Shown here one piece after another: positions 18,383 through 27,596 of a DNA stretch of 27,642 nt (its first letter is position 1; every line of letters starts with the position of its first letter). The notes beneath the pieces were generated by a model that saw only the letters and a program-made list of their open reading frames with translations, was not told the DNA's origin and searched no databases. Source of the DNA: Polysphondylium violaceum (Eukaryota; Evosea; Eumycetozoa; Dictyosteliales; Dictyosteliaceae); contig AJWJ01000303.1 of the NCBI GenBank assembly GCA_000277445.1, positions 1 to 27,642 of the forward strand. The letters run 5' to 3'. Position numbers and translations under genes: made by a program.

Positions 18383-20160
18383 ACCATTGATCAATTCTTT
18401 GGGAAGAGATAGATGAAAGTGAGTTGGCATTCACTATCAATCAGATAGTAATTAGTGGATAGAAAAGGAAGGTGGGGTAGATTTTTCAAGTTTTGAGTGA
18501 TGAGTGGTTAAGGTGGTTAGGTTGATGGGTGGGAGGGAGCGATAGATGGGATAATTAAAATTGTTTATGTATGGGTGGTAATTGTCAACTACTTTTACTA
18601 AAAATATACTCTATATACAAACTTTTATTTTCTATACCAAAAACAACAATATGGAAAAAAGGACTGCTACTATACATAGAATAAATAAATAAATATTAAA
18701 TATTATATTATTAATAAACACCACCACCTGTGTCTATTTAAAGTATTTAATAAACAATATTAACAATAATGAATGGAGTAATAATGAATTTTTGATTAGA
18801 AAGGGCTGTAGAAGATGGTGATGATTCTTGATTTTATATTTTTGTTGTTATTTTTGTTAATGATGAATTTGATGATGAATGAATAAATTAAAATTGTTTA
18901 AAAATTAAAAAACCAAACAAAAATATGATGTTTGATGAATTATACAACAAAAGTGTGAAAAATGAATATGTTTGATTATCTTGATGTATTGGTTTGTCTC
19001 TAGAAAGGGGGGTGGTGAAATTTTATATGAATTAAACAGAAAAAAAACAACCAACAAACAAGTTGGATTTGGTATTTTTTTTTTTTTTTTTAAAATTTAA
19101 ATTAATTTAAAAACTTTAGATATATTGCTCTGTTTTACGGTACCGTCAAATCTATAATCCTATTCCCTTTTTAATTAATGCCTAAAAAAGATACATCCCA
19201 TCAAGTTGAGATATTTTTATACACAAAAAAACAAAAAACACAAATTACACATTTATTCAACACACATTCACACTTACACACAAACACTGGCATACCAATA
19301 TACACATTATTTAATCACTCGACAAAGCATAGTATATATAGTATTCTATTATCTGCAACCACACTACCACTAGTTTTTCCTCAACAAAATATCTGAACAA
19401 ACACCACATTCAAAAAAAATGAAAAACAAACACTCTCCCTTTATCTATAAACACACACAACCCTTCACACACATACTAGTTTTATACAATACAACATACA
19501 CACTCCAGTTTGGGAAAATGAAAAAAATAAAAAAAGAAAATAAAGTTGCACTTATCATAAAAAATAATAATATAATATACTAGGATTGAGCGGCAGAGGG
19601 AATAAAAACAAAAAATATGATAATATTTTAATAGAATCCCCCTACTCACACCACACATCACTACACCACACATCACCACACCAAAGTTGTTCTTATATAA
19701 TTTTAAAATAGTTTTTTTTTTTTTTTTTAAATTCCAATATACTGGATTTGAGATATAAAATAATACATGAAAACTAGACAAATATGATGTGATTTTAAAT
19801 TTAAAACTAATTTATGGCAGCAAACCAAACAAGCATTGAAATAATTAAATTTACTTACTTTTGAAAAAGAGTCTATGATGTTCTTTTTCAAATAAGCTAA
19901 AGAATGCGATTTAATAATGAATTGAAAAAGATATAAAACTGTATATCTGTGTATCTACTTTCCCAATGACACTGCTGAAGAGAAAGAGGATCCTCTTAAA
20001 ATTTAAAAATTTATAAAATTAAAATTAAAAATAGATAAATCTTTTTTAAAATACGGATGGAAAACAAACACAATAGACCGCGCACACACAACCTACAGAT
20101 TAAATGGTCTCGGAGCTAATAGGGGGATTTTAAAAAACTAACAAAAATTAAATAAACAAT
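18383..20160. other. Gene-poor stretch with alternating G-rich and C-rich strand bias
   Basis: No supported gene in about 1.8 kb. Roughly 18400-19020 of the plus strand is G-over-C with GGTGG/GGGAGGG strings. Roughly 19180-19500 is nearly G-free (ACAC-rich). A T17-18 run lies at 19075-19092 and another at about 19713-19728. A 14-bp perfect palindrome AAGAGGATCCTCTT lies at 19984-19997. Short open frames here are low-complexity and unconvincing. It could hold untranslated exons of the kinase gene or non-coding RNA genes. Confidence 0.4.
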
Positions 20161-20166
20161 CCACAC

Positions 20167-20307
20167 GATGTTTCATTCTTGGGCATGGGGCGGATTGGAT
20201 GGGGGGGTGCAAAAGTGAGGGTGAAAACGATAGACTCTTAATTAACACTGGCTCCGCTATTGAGCACCCGCTGACCACATGCCATCGCCAGAAAAGAATC
20301 CTTGGTG
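20167..20307. other. GC-rich island with nested complementary segments (possible structured RNA)
   Basis: About 140 bp stand out by base composition from AT-rich surroundings. Three short helices are nested in order: ATTCTT (20175-20180) with AAGAAT (20294-20299), GGCATG (20182-20187) with CATGCC (20278-20283), and GGGTGC (20205-20210) with GCACCC (20264-20269). On the minus strand T-runs follow at 20130-20150. I could not match it to U1-U6, SRP, RNase P/MRP or U3 RNA by their conserved strings. A short minus-strand frame (ATGGCATGTGGTCAGCGG...) runs through part of it, so a small exon is the main alternative. Confidence 0.3.
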
Positions 20308-20450
20308 AAAAAAAAAAAAAAATAAAAAAAAATAAAAAAAAAATTACTTTAAAGATCTGAAAAAAACATTTAAATAAATTCATGCACTCACAATAATTTA
20401 CCAAAATGGGAAAATTAATATAAAAAGAAAAGAAGAACATCTTGGACACA

Positions 20451-20642
20451 ATGAAAGAAGATCAATTTCCATTTATCGATATGTGGAATGGCATAAAAAG
20501 TGTTTTTTTTTATTTCAGTAACCGCGATTCGAATAGTTTTATTATTTTTGTTGACCGTTATCATGGGTATAAAAGATATGATCCTTTGTTGAACCATCAA
20601 GTTTCTAAAACTGAGTCTATTAACCAACTGAATAGTGCATGA
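20451..20642 (+). CDS. Possible small protein (doubtful)
   Basis: A frame from ATGAAAGAAGATCAA reads 63 residues to a TGA at 20640-20642 and starts MKEDQFPFIDMWNGIKS. After a T9 run, a different frame on the same strand reads like a single membrane helix (TAIRIVLLFLLTVIMGIKD). That makes it unclear which, if either, frame is used. There is no recognisable family. It lies between the GC-rich island and the 3' end of the secreted CBM9-like protein gene. Confidence 0.2.
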   Translation: MKEDQFPFIDMWNGIKSVFFYFSNRDSNSFIIFVDRYHGYKRYDPLLNHQVSKTESINQLNSA

Positions 20643-20654
20643 TGGTACCATCAT
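20639..20654. repeat. 16-bp perfect palindrome ATGATGGTACCATCAT
   Basis: An exact two-fold symmetric 16-mer in intergenic DNA. It could be a dimeric protein binding site or a chance palindrome; nothing else supports a function. Confidence 0.5.
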
Positions 20655-20813
20655 TGACATTATTATGTACATATTTTAAAACAGCCAAATTTAAATATCA
20701 TTGGAAAAAAAGGAAAAAGAAAAGAAAAAGAAAAAGGATCTTTTTTTTCCTTTTTTGGAAAGAGATATATATAGTTTTAGATATATTTAATTATAGTAGT
20801 AGTAATGCAGTAT

Positions 20814-21581
20814 TTATAAATCATAGTTATTTGAACCAAATTGAACGGTTCCAAACATTGATGGTTTGTGGAAACAGGGTGGAGAGGTATCTGTTGGATT
20901 CCAGCAAGAGTACTCTTTTTCTTGAGAAGCTGGAATATCGATTCTGTACATATTGATACGGTAGAGTGGAAGTTGGGGAGATGGTTGAGGTTCGGCGAGA
21001 TTAGAGGTCTCTTGAATGAGTGATAAGGGGATTTGTAATATACCCACCCATTCGTTGTCTTGGATGGTGGCATTATACACAATGCCACTGGCGCCGCACT
21101 CTATGAGCGAGTCGGTGACGCCTGTGCAAAAGTCGTCAGTGTTGGCAACCTTGGACACAAACAAAACGCCATAGGGACTCAACTCGATCTCCAAGTACTT
21201 GGTGGGCACCTCTGGGCCGTATGCTAAAAATATTTCAAACACATCGGCATTAAAGAGATCTTGGTTGCATTGACTGTAAGGCGACTGGATGTTGTTGTCG
21301 AAGCAGTCGGCCTTTACATTCAAATAGGTTTCATCATAACACATACTGACATCAGTCTGCTGCACTGCCAAACTCGAGTTATCGACCAATCTAAAATTAG
21401 ACACATGTGTGGCATTAGGCCAATTGATGGGATCTGAGTCGCAGGGATACACCGTAACAAAGGGCGTAAAGGGCTGTGGAGGCTTGGGTGTTGCCACCGG
21501 ATACCTCACACCCCACACAACACTGATTGACATCACCATCACCACACCCAAAACATATACCCAATCATATGATTTCATCAT
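20814..21581 (-). CDS. Secreted CBM9/DOMON-like protein, 255 residues
   Basis: A single exon starting at a double ATG (MMKSYDW). The first 25 or so residues form a signal peptide (YVLGVVMVMSISVVWG), so the protein should be secreted or lumenal. The mature part has paired Cys and possible N-glycosylation sites (NATH, NSS, NATI). It shows the pattern of family-9-like carbohydrate-binding/DOMON beta sandwiches: LVDNSSLAVQQTDVSMCYDETYLNVKADC, then NADVFEIFLAYGPEVPTKYLEIELSPYGVLFVSKV, then EWVGILQIPLSLI and a strand-rich tail (YRINMYRIDI). In that fold the 'DVFEIFL ... YLEIELSPYG' segment is diagnostic. There is no enzyme domain, so a sugar- or matrix-binding role is inferred. It is divergent from the TBC1D5-type gene (300 bp between starts). 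Codon use is GC-richer than its neighbours. Confidence 0.8.
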   Translation of the reverse strand: MMKSYDWVYVLGVVMVMSISVVWGVRYPVATPKPPQPFTPFVTVYPCDSDPINWPNATHVSNFRLVDNSSLAVQQTDVSMCYDETYLNVKADCFDNNIQSPYSQCNQDLFNADVFEIFLAYGPEVPTKYLEIELSPYGVLFVSKVANTDDFCTGVTDSLIECGASGIVYNATIQDNEWVGILQIPLSLIQETSNLAEPQPSPQLPLYRINMYRIDIPASQEKEYSCWNPTDTSPPCFHKPSMFGTVQFGSNNYDL

Positions 21582-21881
21582 CCTATCCTATTATATCTAT
21601 CAAAATGAGTGTACCTGTGCTAATATAAAAATACAGATATATATAGTCCAGATTCTCTATGCATCTGCTACTTTGCAAAGAGGGAAGAATTTTATAAATT
21701 TTATTCCATTTTTATTTTATTTTTTTTTATATTTTTTTTAAAAAAATTTTCACGTAGGCATGGGGTTGGGGGGTGAGAGTGGTGCAAAAAAATTTTGTTG
21801 TCTGTGGGTATTTTAGTGTGTTTGTGTGTGATATCATTTTATTTTTTGATCGAAAAATTATTTATATATCCAATATCCACT
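21582..21881. promoter_or_regulatory. Divergent promoter with G-rich cluster and reversed TTTTGCACC box
   Basis: 300 bp between the starts of the CBM9-like gene (minus) and the RabGAP gene (plus). It contains T-runs at about 21700-21740. A G-rich string at 21757-21788 (GGCATGGGG..GGGGGG..GGTGCAAA) closely resembles 20182-20213. Its end is TTTTGCACC on the minus strand, as in the boxes at 2270 and 10388. Confidence 0.4.
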
Positions 21882-24572
21882 ATGGACATTTTTCCTCAAG
21901 AAAGCAGCAGTAGCAGCAGCAGTAACACTACTGCCAATACTAGCGTTGCCGATAGTATATTTGCTCCAATAGGTGAGATAACATCAACAACAGCAACAGC
22001 AACAACAGAAAACACAACAGCAACAGCAACAATGAATAAAGAACAATTTACCATGTCTATCATGGACGCCAGTCAAGAAAAGGTGATAGAATCCACTTTG
22101 GAGCATGGCAATGTGGGTCAAGAAATACATGAAACCAAAGTGAATCCAGTTTCTAGATATAAAGTAGAGTTTAATAATCTATTCTGCTCTGCTATACCCT
22201 TGCAGAAACCTCCTTTTGAAATATTGAAAATGAATGCATTGTCAGGTGCTCTTAGAGTTTCTCCACTTAGAGGTTTAGCTTGGAAAGTAATTATCGTTAT
22301 TATCTTTACTACTATATGCGTGTCAACAACATATACATACATACATACTATCTATCTATCTATCGGTACAATCAAGTCTAACAACAACACAATAGATATT
22401 TTTAGGAGGATTAGATATAAATAGAATTGATCATTGGAAATCAGATATCACTAAACAAAGAAATGAATATCAAAAACTATTACAAGAACATTATATTAAT
22501 CCAAGAGAGAATTCAAATAATGTTGTATTTGATCCATTAAGTCAAAATGATGATGTACGTAAATGTGTTTCTTTTCTTTTCTTATTTCAATATGTGATAT
22601 ATATTAATATAAACTATTCTTTAATACACAATACTAGTCACCATGGAATAAATACTTTCAAAATTTAGAAATACAAAAAACTATAGATATTGATTTAGAT
22701 AGAACTCATCCAGACAATGAATTCTTTCAAGATAAGAACATTAGAGAAAAGATGTTGAGAATATTATTTATTTATGCAAAAACCAATGGAACAATATCAT
22801 ACAGACAAGGTATGCATGAACTTTTGGCACCCATTATATATCTCTATGAAAAGGAGTATAGCGAATACAAAAAACTAGATCAAGACCCAAACACTATGGT
22901 AGATTTCATTTATGATCAAAAGTTTGTTGAAAATGATACATACACTATATTTTATCATTTGATGAAATACACTGAGAATTGGTATGCTCCAGGAAACACC
23001 AGTAGCAGTACTACAAATTCACCTACTACTTCCTCATCAAATATACCAAACACTAGTCATTCATCGATATCATCAACACCATTAATATCATCAACAACAT
23101 CGACATCAACATCATCAACAACAGCAACAACAACAACAGCTTCATCAACAACTACATCGCCTTCTTTATCAACATCACCATCTCAGAATAATTTATTATC
23201 AACCTCACTCGATGGACCCTCATCGGCTGCCAGAGATGAATCAAAACTAAATGAAGTTGTATTAAAGTGTAAATATATTCATTCAACGCTCCTCAAACAA
23301 AAGGATCAAGAACTCTTTCATCACTTGGAGTCATTGGAAATTGAACCACAAATCTATCTCTTGCGTTGGATTCGTTTATTGTTTGGCAGAGAATTTCATT
23401 TTGAAGATGTATTAAATATTTGGGACTCTATCTTTGCCTATGGCGAAAGTCTATTGTTGATTGATTATTATTGTATCTCTATGTTGGTCTATATTCGTGA
23501 GCAATTGCTCTCTAGCGACAGTATTCACGCCCTCAAGAGAATATTCAAATATCCACCCGTCGAGGATGTATCTTTACTCATCAAACAAGCTTTTGTTATC
23601 AAGAATTCAAACTTTTGTTCCATAGCTAGTCTAGTTAAAAATAATCCAGCCAAAGAGAATTCCCTTTTATCCAAAGAACAAGAAAAAGAAAAAGGTAGGG
23701 AAAAAGAATCGTCATCTCCAACTCTTAAACCAAATAACAGCAACAACAACAACAACAATGGTAAGAATAAAATTGATCTTTTCCCAGAGACATCTGAATT
23801 GGGTCTAGGTCAATTTATTCCATTTTCAACTCATTTGGGTAGTAGTCTCAGTAGTTCAAAATATTCTTCTTCCACTTCTACTCCTTTAATTGATCCATTG
23901 AGTGGAAAGAACTCACCTTTACCAACCACTCCATTAGCCAAACCATCGTCATCATCATTATCCTCATCACACACCACTCCTTCAACAACAACAACCACCT
24001 CTACTCCTTTATCAACACCAATTGATTCTACATCTACAACTCCCAACATGAGTGGTATTAACATTAATGATATCTCACAAAAAATGCCTTTTAGAGCCAC
24101 TAGTAAACATTCTACTTTACCAAGTAAACCTACTACTCCATCTGTAAGTTTATATTATTACGATTCTTACTATTACCATTAGTAACTGTATTAATTTCAA
24201 CTTTTTATTATTTAGATCAAAGATTTAGAAATTCAAAAATTAAAAGATATCCAACATTATCTTGGTACTAGTTTAGGTGAAATATTACCAATCATTGAAA
24301 AAAGTTTTAAAGAAATATCAAATAATATTGTTACTAGTAATAATAGTGACAATGATGATAACAGTAGTCAAGGAGAAGATGAAAAAGATACCACTACTGA
24401 TGATACCAACATTGAAAACAAAAAAGAATTTCTTTTGGCACTTGCTAAAATTAAACAAATTAAGGATATGCTTTTAGGTGAATTGGCATTACCTGATCCT
24501 ATTCCTAATTTTAATGATAAAAATAACAACAACAACAACAACAATAGTAATAATGAAAATAAGAATGAATAA
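21882..24572 (+). CDS. TBC1D5: TBC1D5-type Rab GTPase-activating protein, four exons
   Basis: Exons are 21882-22286, 22396-22554, 22638-24143 and 24216-24572; all introns are GT..AG and phase 0, giving 808 residues. The TBC domain matches TBC1D5 closely. It reads LRGLAWK|IFLGGLDINRIDHW, then DPLSQNDDSPWNKYFQN, then the Arg-finger motif IDIDLDRTHPD, then the Gln-finger SYRQGMHELLAPIIYLYE, and, after an insertion, EIEPQIYLLRWIRLLFGREF and IWDSIFAYGESLLLIDYY. Both catalytic fingers are present, so it should be active as a RabGAP. TBC1D5 acts on Rab7 with retromer at endosomes. The Ser/Thr-rich insert inside the TBC domain lies where TBC1D5 proteins also have an insert, but is of low complexity here. 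The C-terminus is Ser/Thr- then Asn-rich with a short helix. The start is the ATG at 21882; the frame extends upstream without ATG. The gene is convergent with PPCS (69 bp). Confidence 0.95.
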
Positions 24573-24641
24573 ACCCTATTACAATATTATTTGATTTTAT
24601 TACATTATATTATTTGATTTTATTACACACCACTCGAAGAA

Positions 24642-25827
24642 TTAGTTGTCAGCTTTAATAAACTGATCATGTAAAATAATTAGATGTTCACCAATATCAT
24701 TTTCAATGGTATGGGCAGGAACATATTTATCAGTACCATGAATTGGTTCTTTTCGACAAATGGTTTGTGGTGCTTTATTTGGTGTATGGAAAACAACACA
24801 ATCCTTATAACTTGATAACAAATTACCAATAACCAATTGATGTTTATAGTTGTTCAAAGACATGAGGCATTTGGATCCCAATATATTTTCATCGGTCTCC
24901 AATTTAAATGTAACTGTAAATGCGTGAGGTGCCCATGTAGATACAACATATTTAATCAATTTAGGCACGGGATCCAATGTCACTGTTAATGATTGATTAT
25001 TGGATTGAATCTTATGTTTGGCCATGTGATCCAATGGAATATAGAAATCAGATACGGCTGCTGCTGCATAGATGATTGCATTCTTTTTTAATATTGACAA
25101 CTCCATTGATATACCTCTAAGATAATATAAATATTCTCCAACTGTTTGAAAATAGATTCTTTCCAAATGTCCTGAATCAATATACTTTTATTATTATTGT
25201 AAATATATGTTTGATTGTTGCATAATAACATGATAATAATGATATATACCTTTTTCCATTTATTAAACAATGAAGAAACTTGATCATAATATTTATCAGA
25301 TATATGAACTTGTTCCTTTGGAGTAGAGGCTGTATTATGATTGCAATGCATAGAGTTGTTGTCAAGAAATGAAAAAAAGTTTGTTTCGTGCAACATTAGA
25401 TTCTTTACAAAGGGTTGTAATGAATTCTTTCTAGATAGAAATAAGACATGATAACCTTGTTCAAGAAAATACTCAGCAGTTGATGCTCCTCTGCCACCAC
25501 CACTAAAGTTATCTAGAAATCTAACCATATTCTTTTCAAATGGTACAATTGTACCACCAGACTGAGTGAGTGATAACACGGTATTAGATATACAACGAAT
25601 CATTAGAGACTATATATAATATACAGTGATCATACAGTTATAAAAATCACTTTTTTAGAAGTGGTAGAGTTGATCACTCTATGAACAAGAGATTTAACTT
25701 TAGCCATTTCATTGTCATACTCCAACGGTAATACCACTGAATTAAAGAATTTATTCAACGGTTCATCTTCAAAGTGCTGAACCTTTCTTTGTTGTTGTTC
25801 TGGTGTGCTATGTTGAATGACAGACAT
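24642..25827 (-). CDS. ppcs: Phosphopantothenoylcysteine synthetase (PPCS, CoA biosynthesis), three exons
   Basis: Exons are 25827-25636, 25561-25250 and 25184-24642; introns are GT..AG and all phase 0, giving 348 residues (human PPCS 311). The enzyme joins 4'-phosphopantothenate to cysteine using a nucleotide triphosphate, the second step of CoA synthesis, in the cytosol. The junction [26 protein letters not shown] rebuilds the nucleotide-binding start of the domain, followed by [23 protein letters not shown]. The second junction [23 protein letters not shown] also fits the human protein. Then come [47 protein letters not shown] and the C-terminal [10 protein letters not shown]. It is the monofunctional eukaryotic type; the decarboxylase half of bacterial CoaBC is absent. 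The short intron 1 (25635-25562) has the in-frame-looking tail that the splice removes. Confidence 0.95.
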
Positions 25828-26298
25828 GTCTTTGTTATCTTTTCTGAAAACTTAATATAATGATATGAACTTGATGGTGATAAATTTAATTTATACACAA
25901 AAAAATTTTGGGAAATTTGAAAAAAATTCATTAATTTGGCATTTTTAATCATATTTTATTTTCATATGACGATCAGATACCTTTTTTGGATAACTCTGAG
26001 GAAATTTTTAAATTGGTCAAATTGCTACTTAGAATATCGAACAAAAGATATTACTAAACCGAGGTTTTTATAAATAGAGGGTTAGTGAGCTCTTGGATAG
26101 TCAGTTTGGGGAGGATGATAGGAGAGAACCCTAAGAAAATAAAATCATCATTTCATCTATTATTTTTATAATTTTTTCTTAGGAAACTAGAAATTGTAAA
26201 TTCAAATTTAATTAATTTCAGAATTTTTTTTTCTATCTTATTAGACTATCCCCAGTGTATCTGAAAGCAAAACTCGACTAACTTTTTTAATTTGACAG
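25828..26298. other. Intergenic region upstream of PPCS
   Basis: AT-rich, with no supported gene. It contains an imperfect stem, CCTAAGAAAATAAAAT (about 26130-26145) against ATTTTTTCTTAGG (about 26171-26183). A patch at 26083-26130 is G-rich for the area. The first 100 bases are the likely PPCS promoter. Confidence 0.35.
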
Positions 26299-26391
26299 AT
26301 GATAATCGTTAGAAATATTAATGATTTAAAATGGAAAAATCCAGGTGTTGGGCTTGGTTTAATTGAAGATCTTCAATCTCAAAGTTTATAA
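26299..26391 (+). CDS. Possible terminal exon or small ORF, 30 residues
   Basis: ATG to TAA, reading MIIVRNINDLKWKNPGVGLG then LIEDLQSQSL. Composition and codon use look coding rather than random (GGTGTTGGGCTTGG). It is preceded by a pyrimidine-rich stretch ending GACAG, which could be a splice acceptor, so it may be the last exon of a gene whose other exons I cannot define. No family recognised. It is small enough to be chance. Confidence 0.2.
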   Translation: MIIVRNINDLKWKNPGVGLGLIEDLQSQSL

Positions 26392-26456
26392 TTCAAAAAA
26401 CCAATTATGACCTGTTACATTGTTTATTTCATATTTTTAATTTCTTATTTCTTCTT

Positions 26457-26958
26457 GGAAAATAAATTATTTTTCAAATTACCTCCTGAGCTTATTGATA
26501 AGACATTCGCATACTTGTTTGTTGAAAGGTTTTTGGTAGATATCGATGATGAGGCATTTTGAGCTTATGGTTTTGATTTCACAATGTGATATAACAAGGA
26601 TTTTTCCCATTTAAGACTAAAATAAAGAATCTTTATATTTTCTATTGTTAAATTGTTTTGTAACAGAGATGAAAAAAGTCTGCATTAACAAATGGGTGTC
26701 GATGATATAGTCGGTCAAGACCCAAGTATAATGTTTTTATTGATTTTTTGATAAGGAATCCTATAAATCATCTATTAATTGTTGATTCAGTTTCTTGATA
26801 CCATTGTGACATCGGCATTCGTAGTGACCAATACTTAATTCAGTTAGTGTAGTATTTGTTTTCAATAATTATAAACGTTTTTCCGTTTGAGAATATTTTG
26901 GAATACTTGGAGGACTACATCTGTCATGGATACAATATACATGATTATCTTCATTATT
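26457..26958 (-). pseudogene. LRR-type small protein gene, copy 2 (decayed)
   Basis: On the minus strand the segment follows the intact copy at 27069-27596 almost throughout: PKYSQ, LLKTNTTLTELSIGHYECRC and KKLNQQLIDDL are readable. It carries several stop codons and frame breaks in the middle, the N-terminal start region is missing, and the C-terminal part is heavily diverged. The spacer before it (26965-27067) is shared with 67-172. It is clearly a pseudogene of a host gene family. It shares CRC.NG/KK with the intact copy 3 more than with copy 1, suggesting local tandem duplication. Confidence 0.8.
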
Positions 26959-26964
26959 AAAATA

Positions 26965-27067
26965 TAATGAAATTGAAGATTAAACTTAAAAACAGTTAAA
27001 AATTAAATTTTTTTTTATTTTACCTTGACAATAAATTATTTTTCATTATTTTATAATTACATTGAGG
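26965..27067 (-). repeat. Conserved spacer of the LRR gene family (right copy)
   Basis: Reverse complement of 67-172 at about 90% identity by eye. It begins directly after the stop of copy 3 and runs to just before the N-terminal part of copy 2. Confidence 0.75.
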
Positions 27068-27068
27068 T

Positions 27069-27596
27069 TTATTCATATGCTTTACTTGAGAATTGAGAAG
27101 ACATTGGCATTTTCGGTGCATACCCAATGAAGCATTTTGAGCTTGATGGTTTTGAATTCACAATGTCATTGAACAAGGGTTTTTCCCATTCACCCTTATC
27201 TTCACTGCCAATATAAAGGCTTTCTATTGTTGTATTGTTCTGTAAAAGAGATGAAATAAAGTCTACATTAATAATTGGGTGTCGTTTTTTTAGTCCGTTA
27301 AGACCCTGAAAATCTAAGTACAATGTTTTGATTGATTTATTATTTGATAACGAATCTAATAAATCATCTATTAATTGTTGATTCAGTTTCTTGGTACCAT
27401 CGTAACATCGGCATTCGTAGTGACCAATACTTAATTCAGTTAGTGTAGTATTTGTTTTCAATAATTGTAAACATTCTTTCCATAGTGACTGAGAATATTT
27501 TGGAATTCTCTTCCTTGAAAGACTACCACAACTGCGATTGATACAATATATTTCTTGATCATCTTCATTAATTTCCTGGCCATCAATTGTATCCAT
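27069..27596 (-). CDS. LRR-type small protein, copy 3 (intact), 175 residues
   Basis: Starts at ATGGATACAATTGATGGC (27596) and ends TAA. A short acidic N-terminus with two Cys (EIYCINRSCG) is followed by helix-strand units in the style of RNI leucine-rich repeats: SLWKECLQLLKTNTTLTELSIG, LIDDLLDSLSNNKSIKTLYLDF and ISSLLQNNTTIESLYIG. The unit 'LL..N.TI..L.L' repeats about every 28-45 residues. It ends in a basic, Ser-rich tail (KPSSSKCFIGYAPKMPMSSQ). No signal peptide or membrane segment. At 175 residues it holds only three repeats and may be a fragment-sized member of a larger LRR family. It reads inward, opposite to copy 1 at the other end of the window. Function unknown. Confidence 0.75.
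   Translation of the reverse strand: MDTIDGQEINEDDQEIYCINRSCGSLSRKRIPKYSQSLWKECLQLLKTNTTLTELSIGHYECRCYDGTKKLNQQLIDDLLDSLSNNKSIKTLYLDFQGLNGLKKRHPIINVDFISSLLQNNTTIESLYIGSEDKGEWEKPLFNDIVNSKPSSSKCFIGYAPKMPMSSQFSSKAYE

Noticed and set aside
19482-19781. Minus-strand frame of 99 codons
   Set aside because: Phe/Tyr/Lys-rich translation of A/T runs without motif; low-complexity intergenic DNA.
19870-19985. Possible box C/D snoRNA (ATGATGT ... CTGA)
   Set aside because: Box C is imperfect, the boxes are too far apart and there is no terminal stem.
20138-20449. Minus-strand frame of about 100 codons over the GC-rich island
   Set aside because: Starts in non-coding sequence and reads through a poly-Phe stretch from A-runs; another frame is equally open over the GC-rich part. 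Not supportable as a gene.
21795-21881. Longer N-terminus for the TBC1D5-type protein with a hydrophobic segment
   Set aside because: The open frame continues upstream only from a TTG; the first ATG is at 21882 and is followed by typical Ser/Asn-rich leader sequence.
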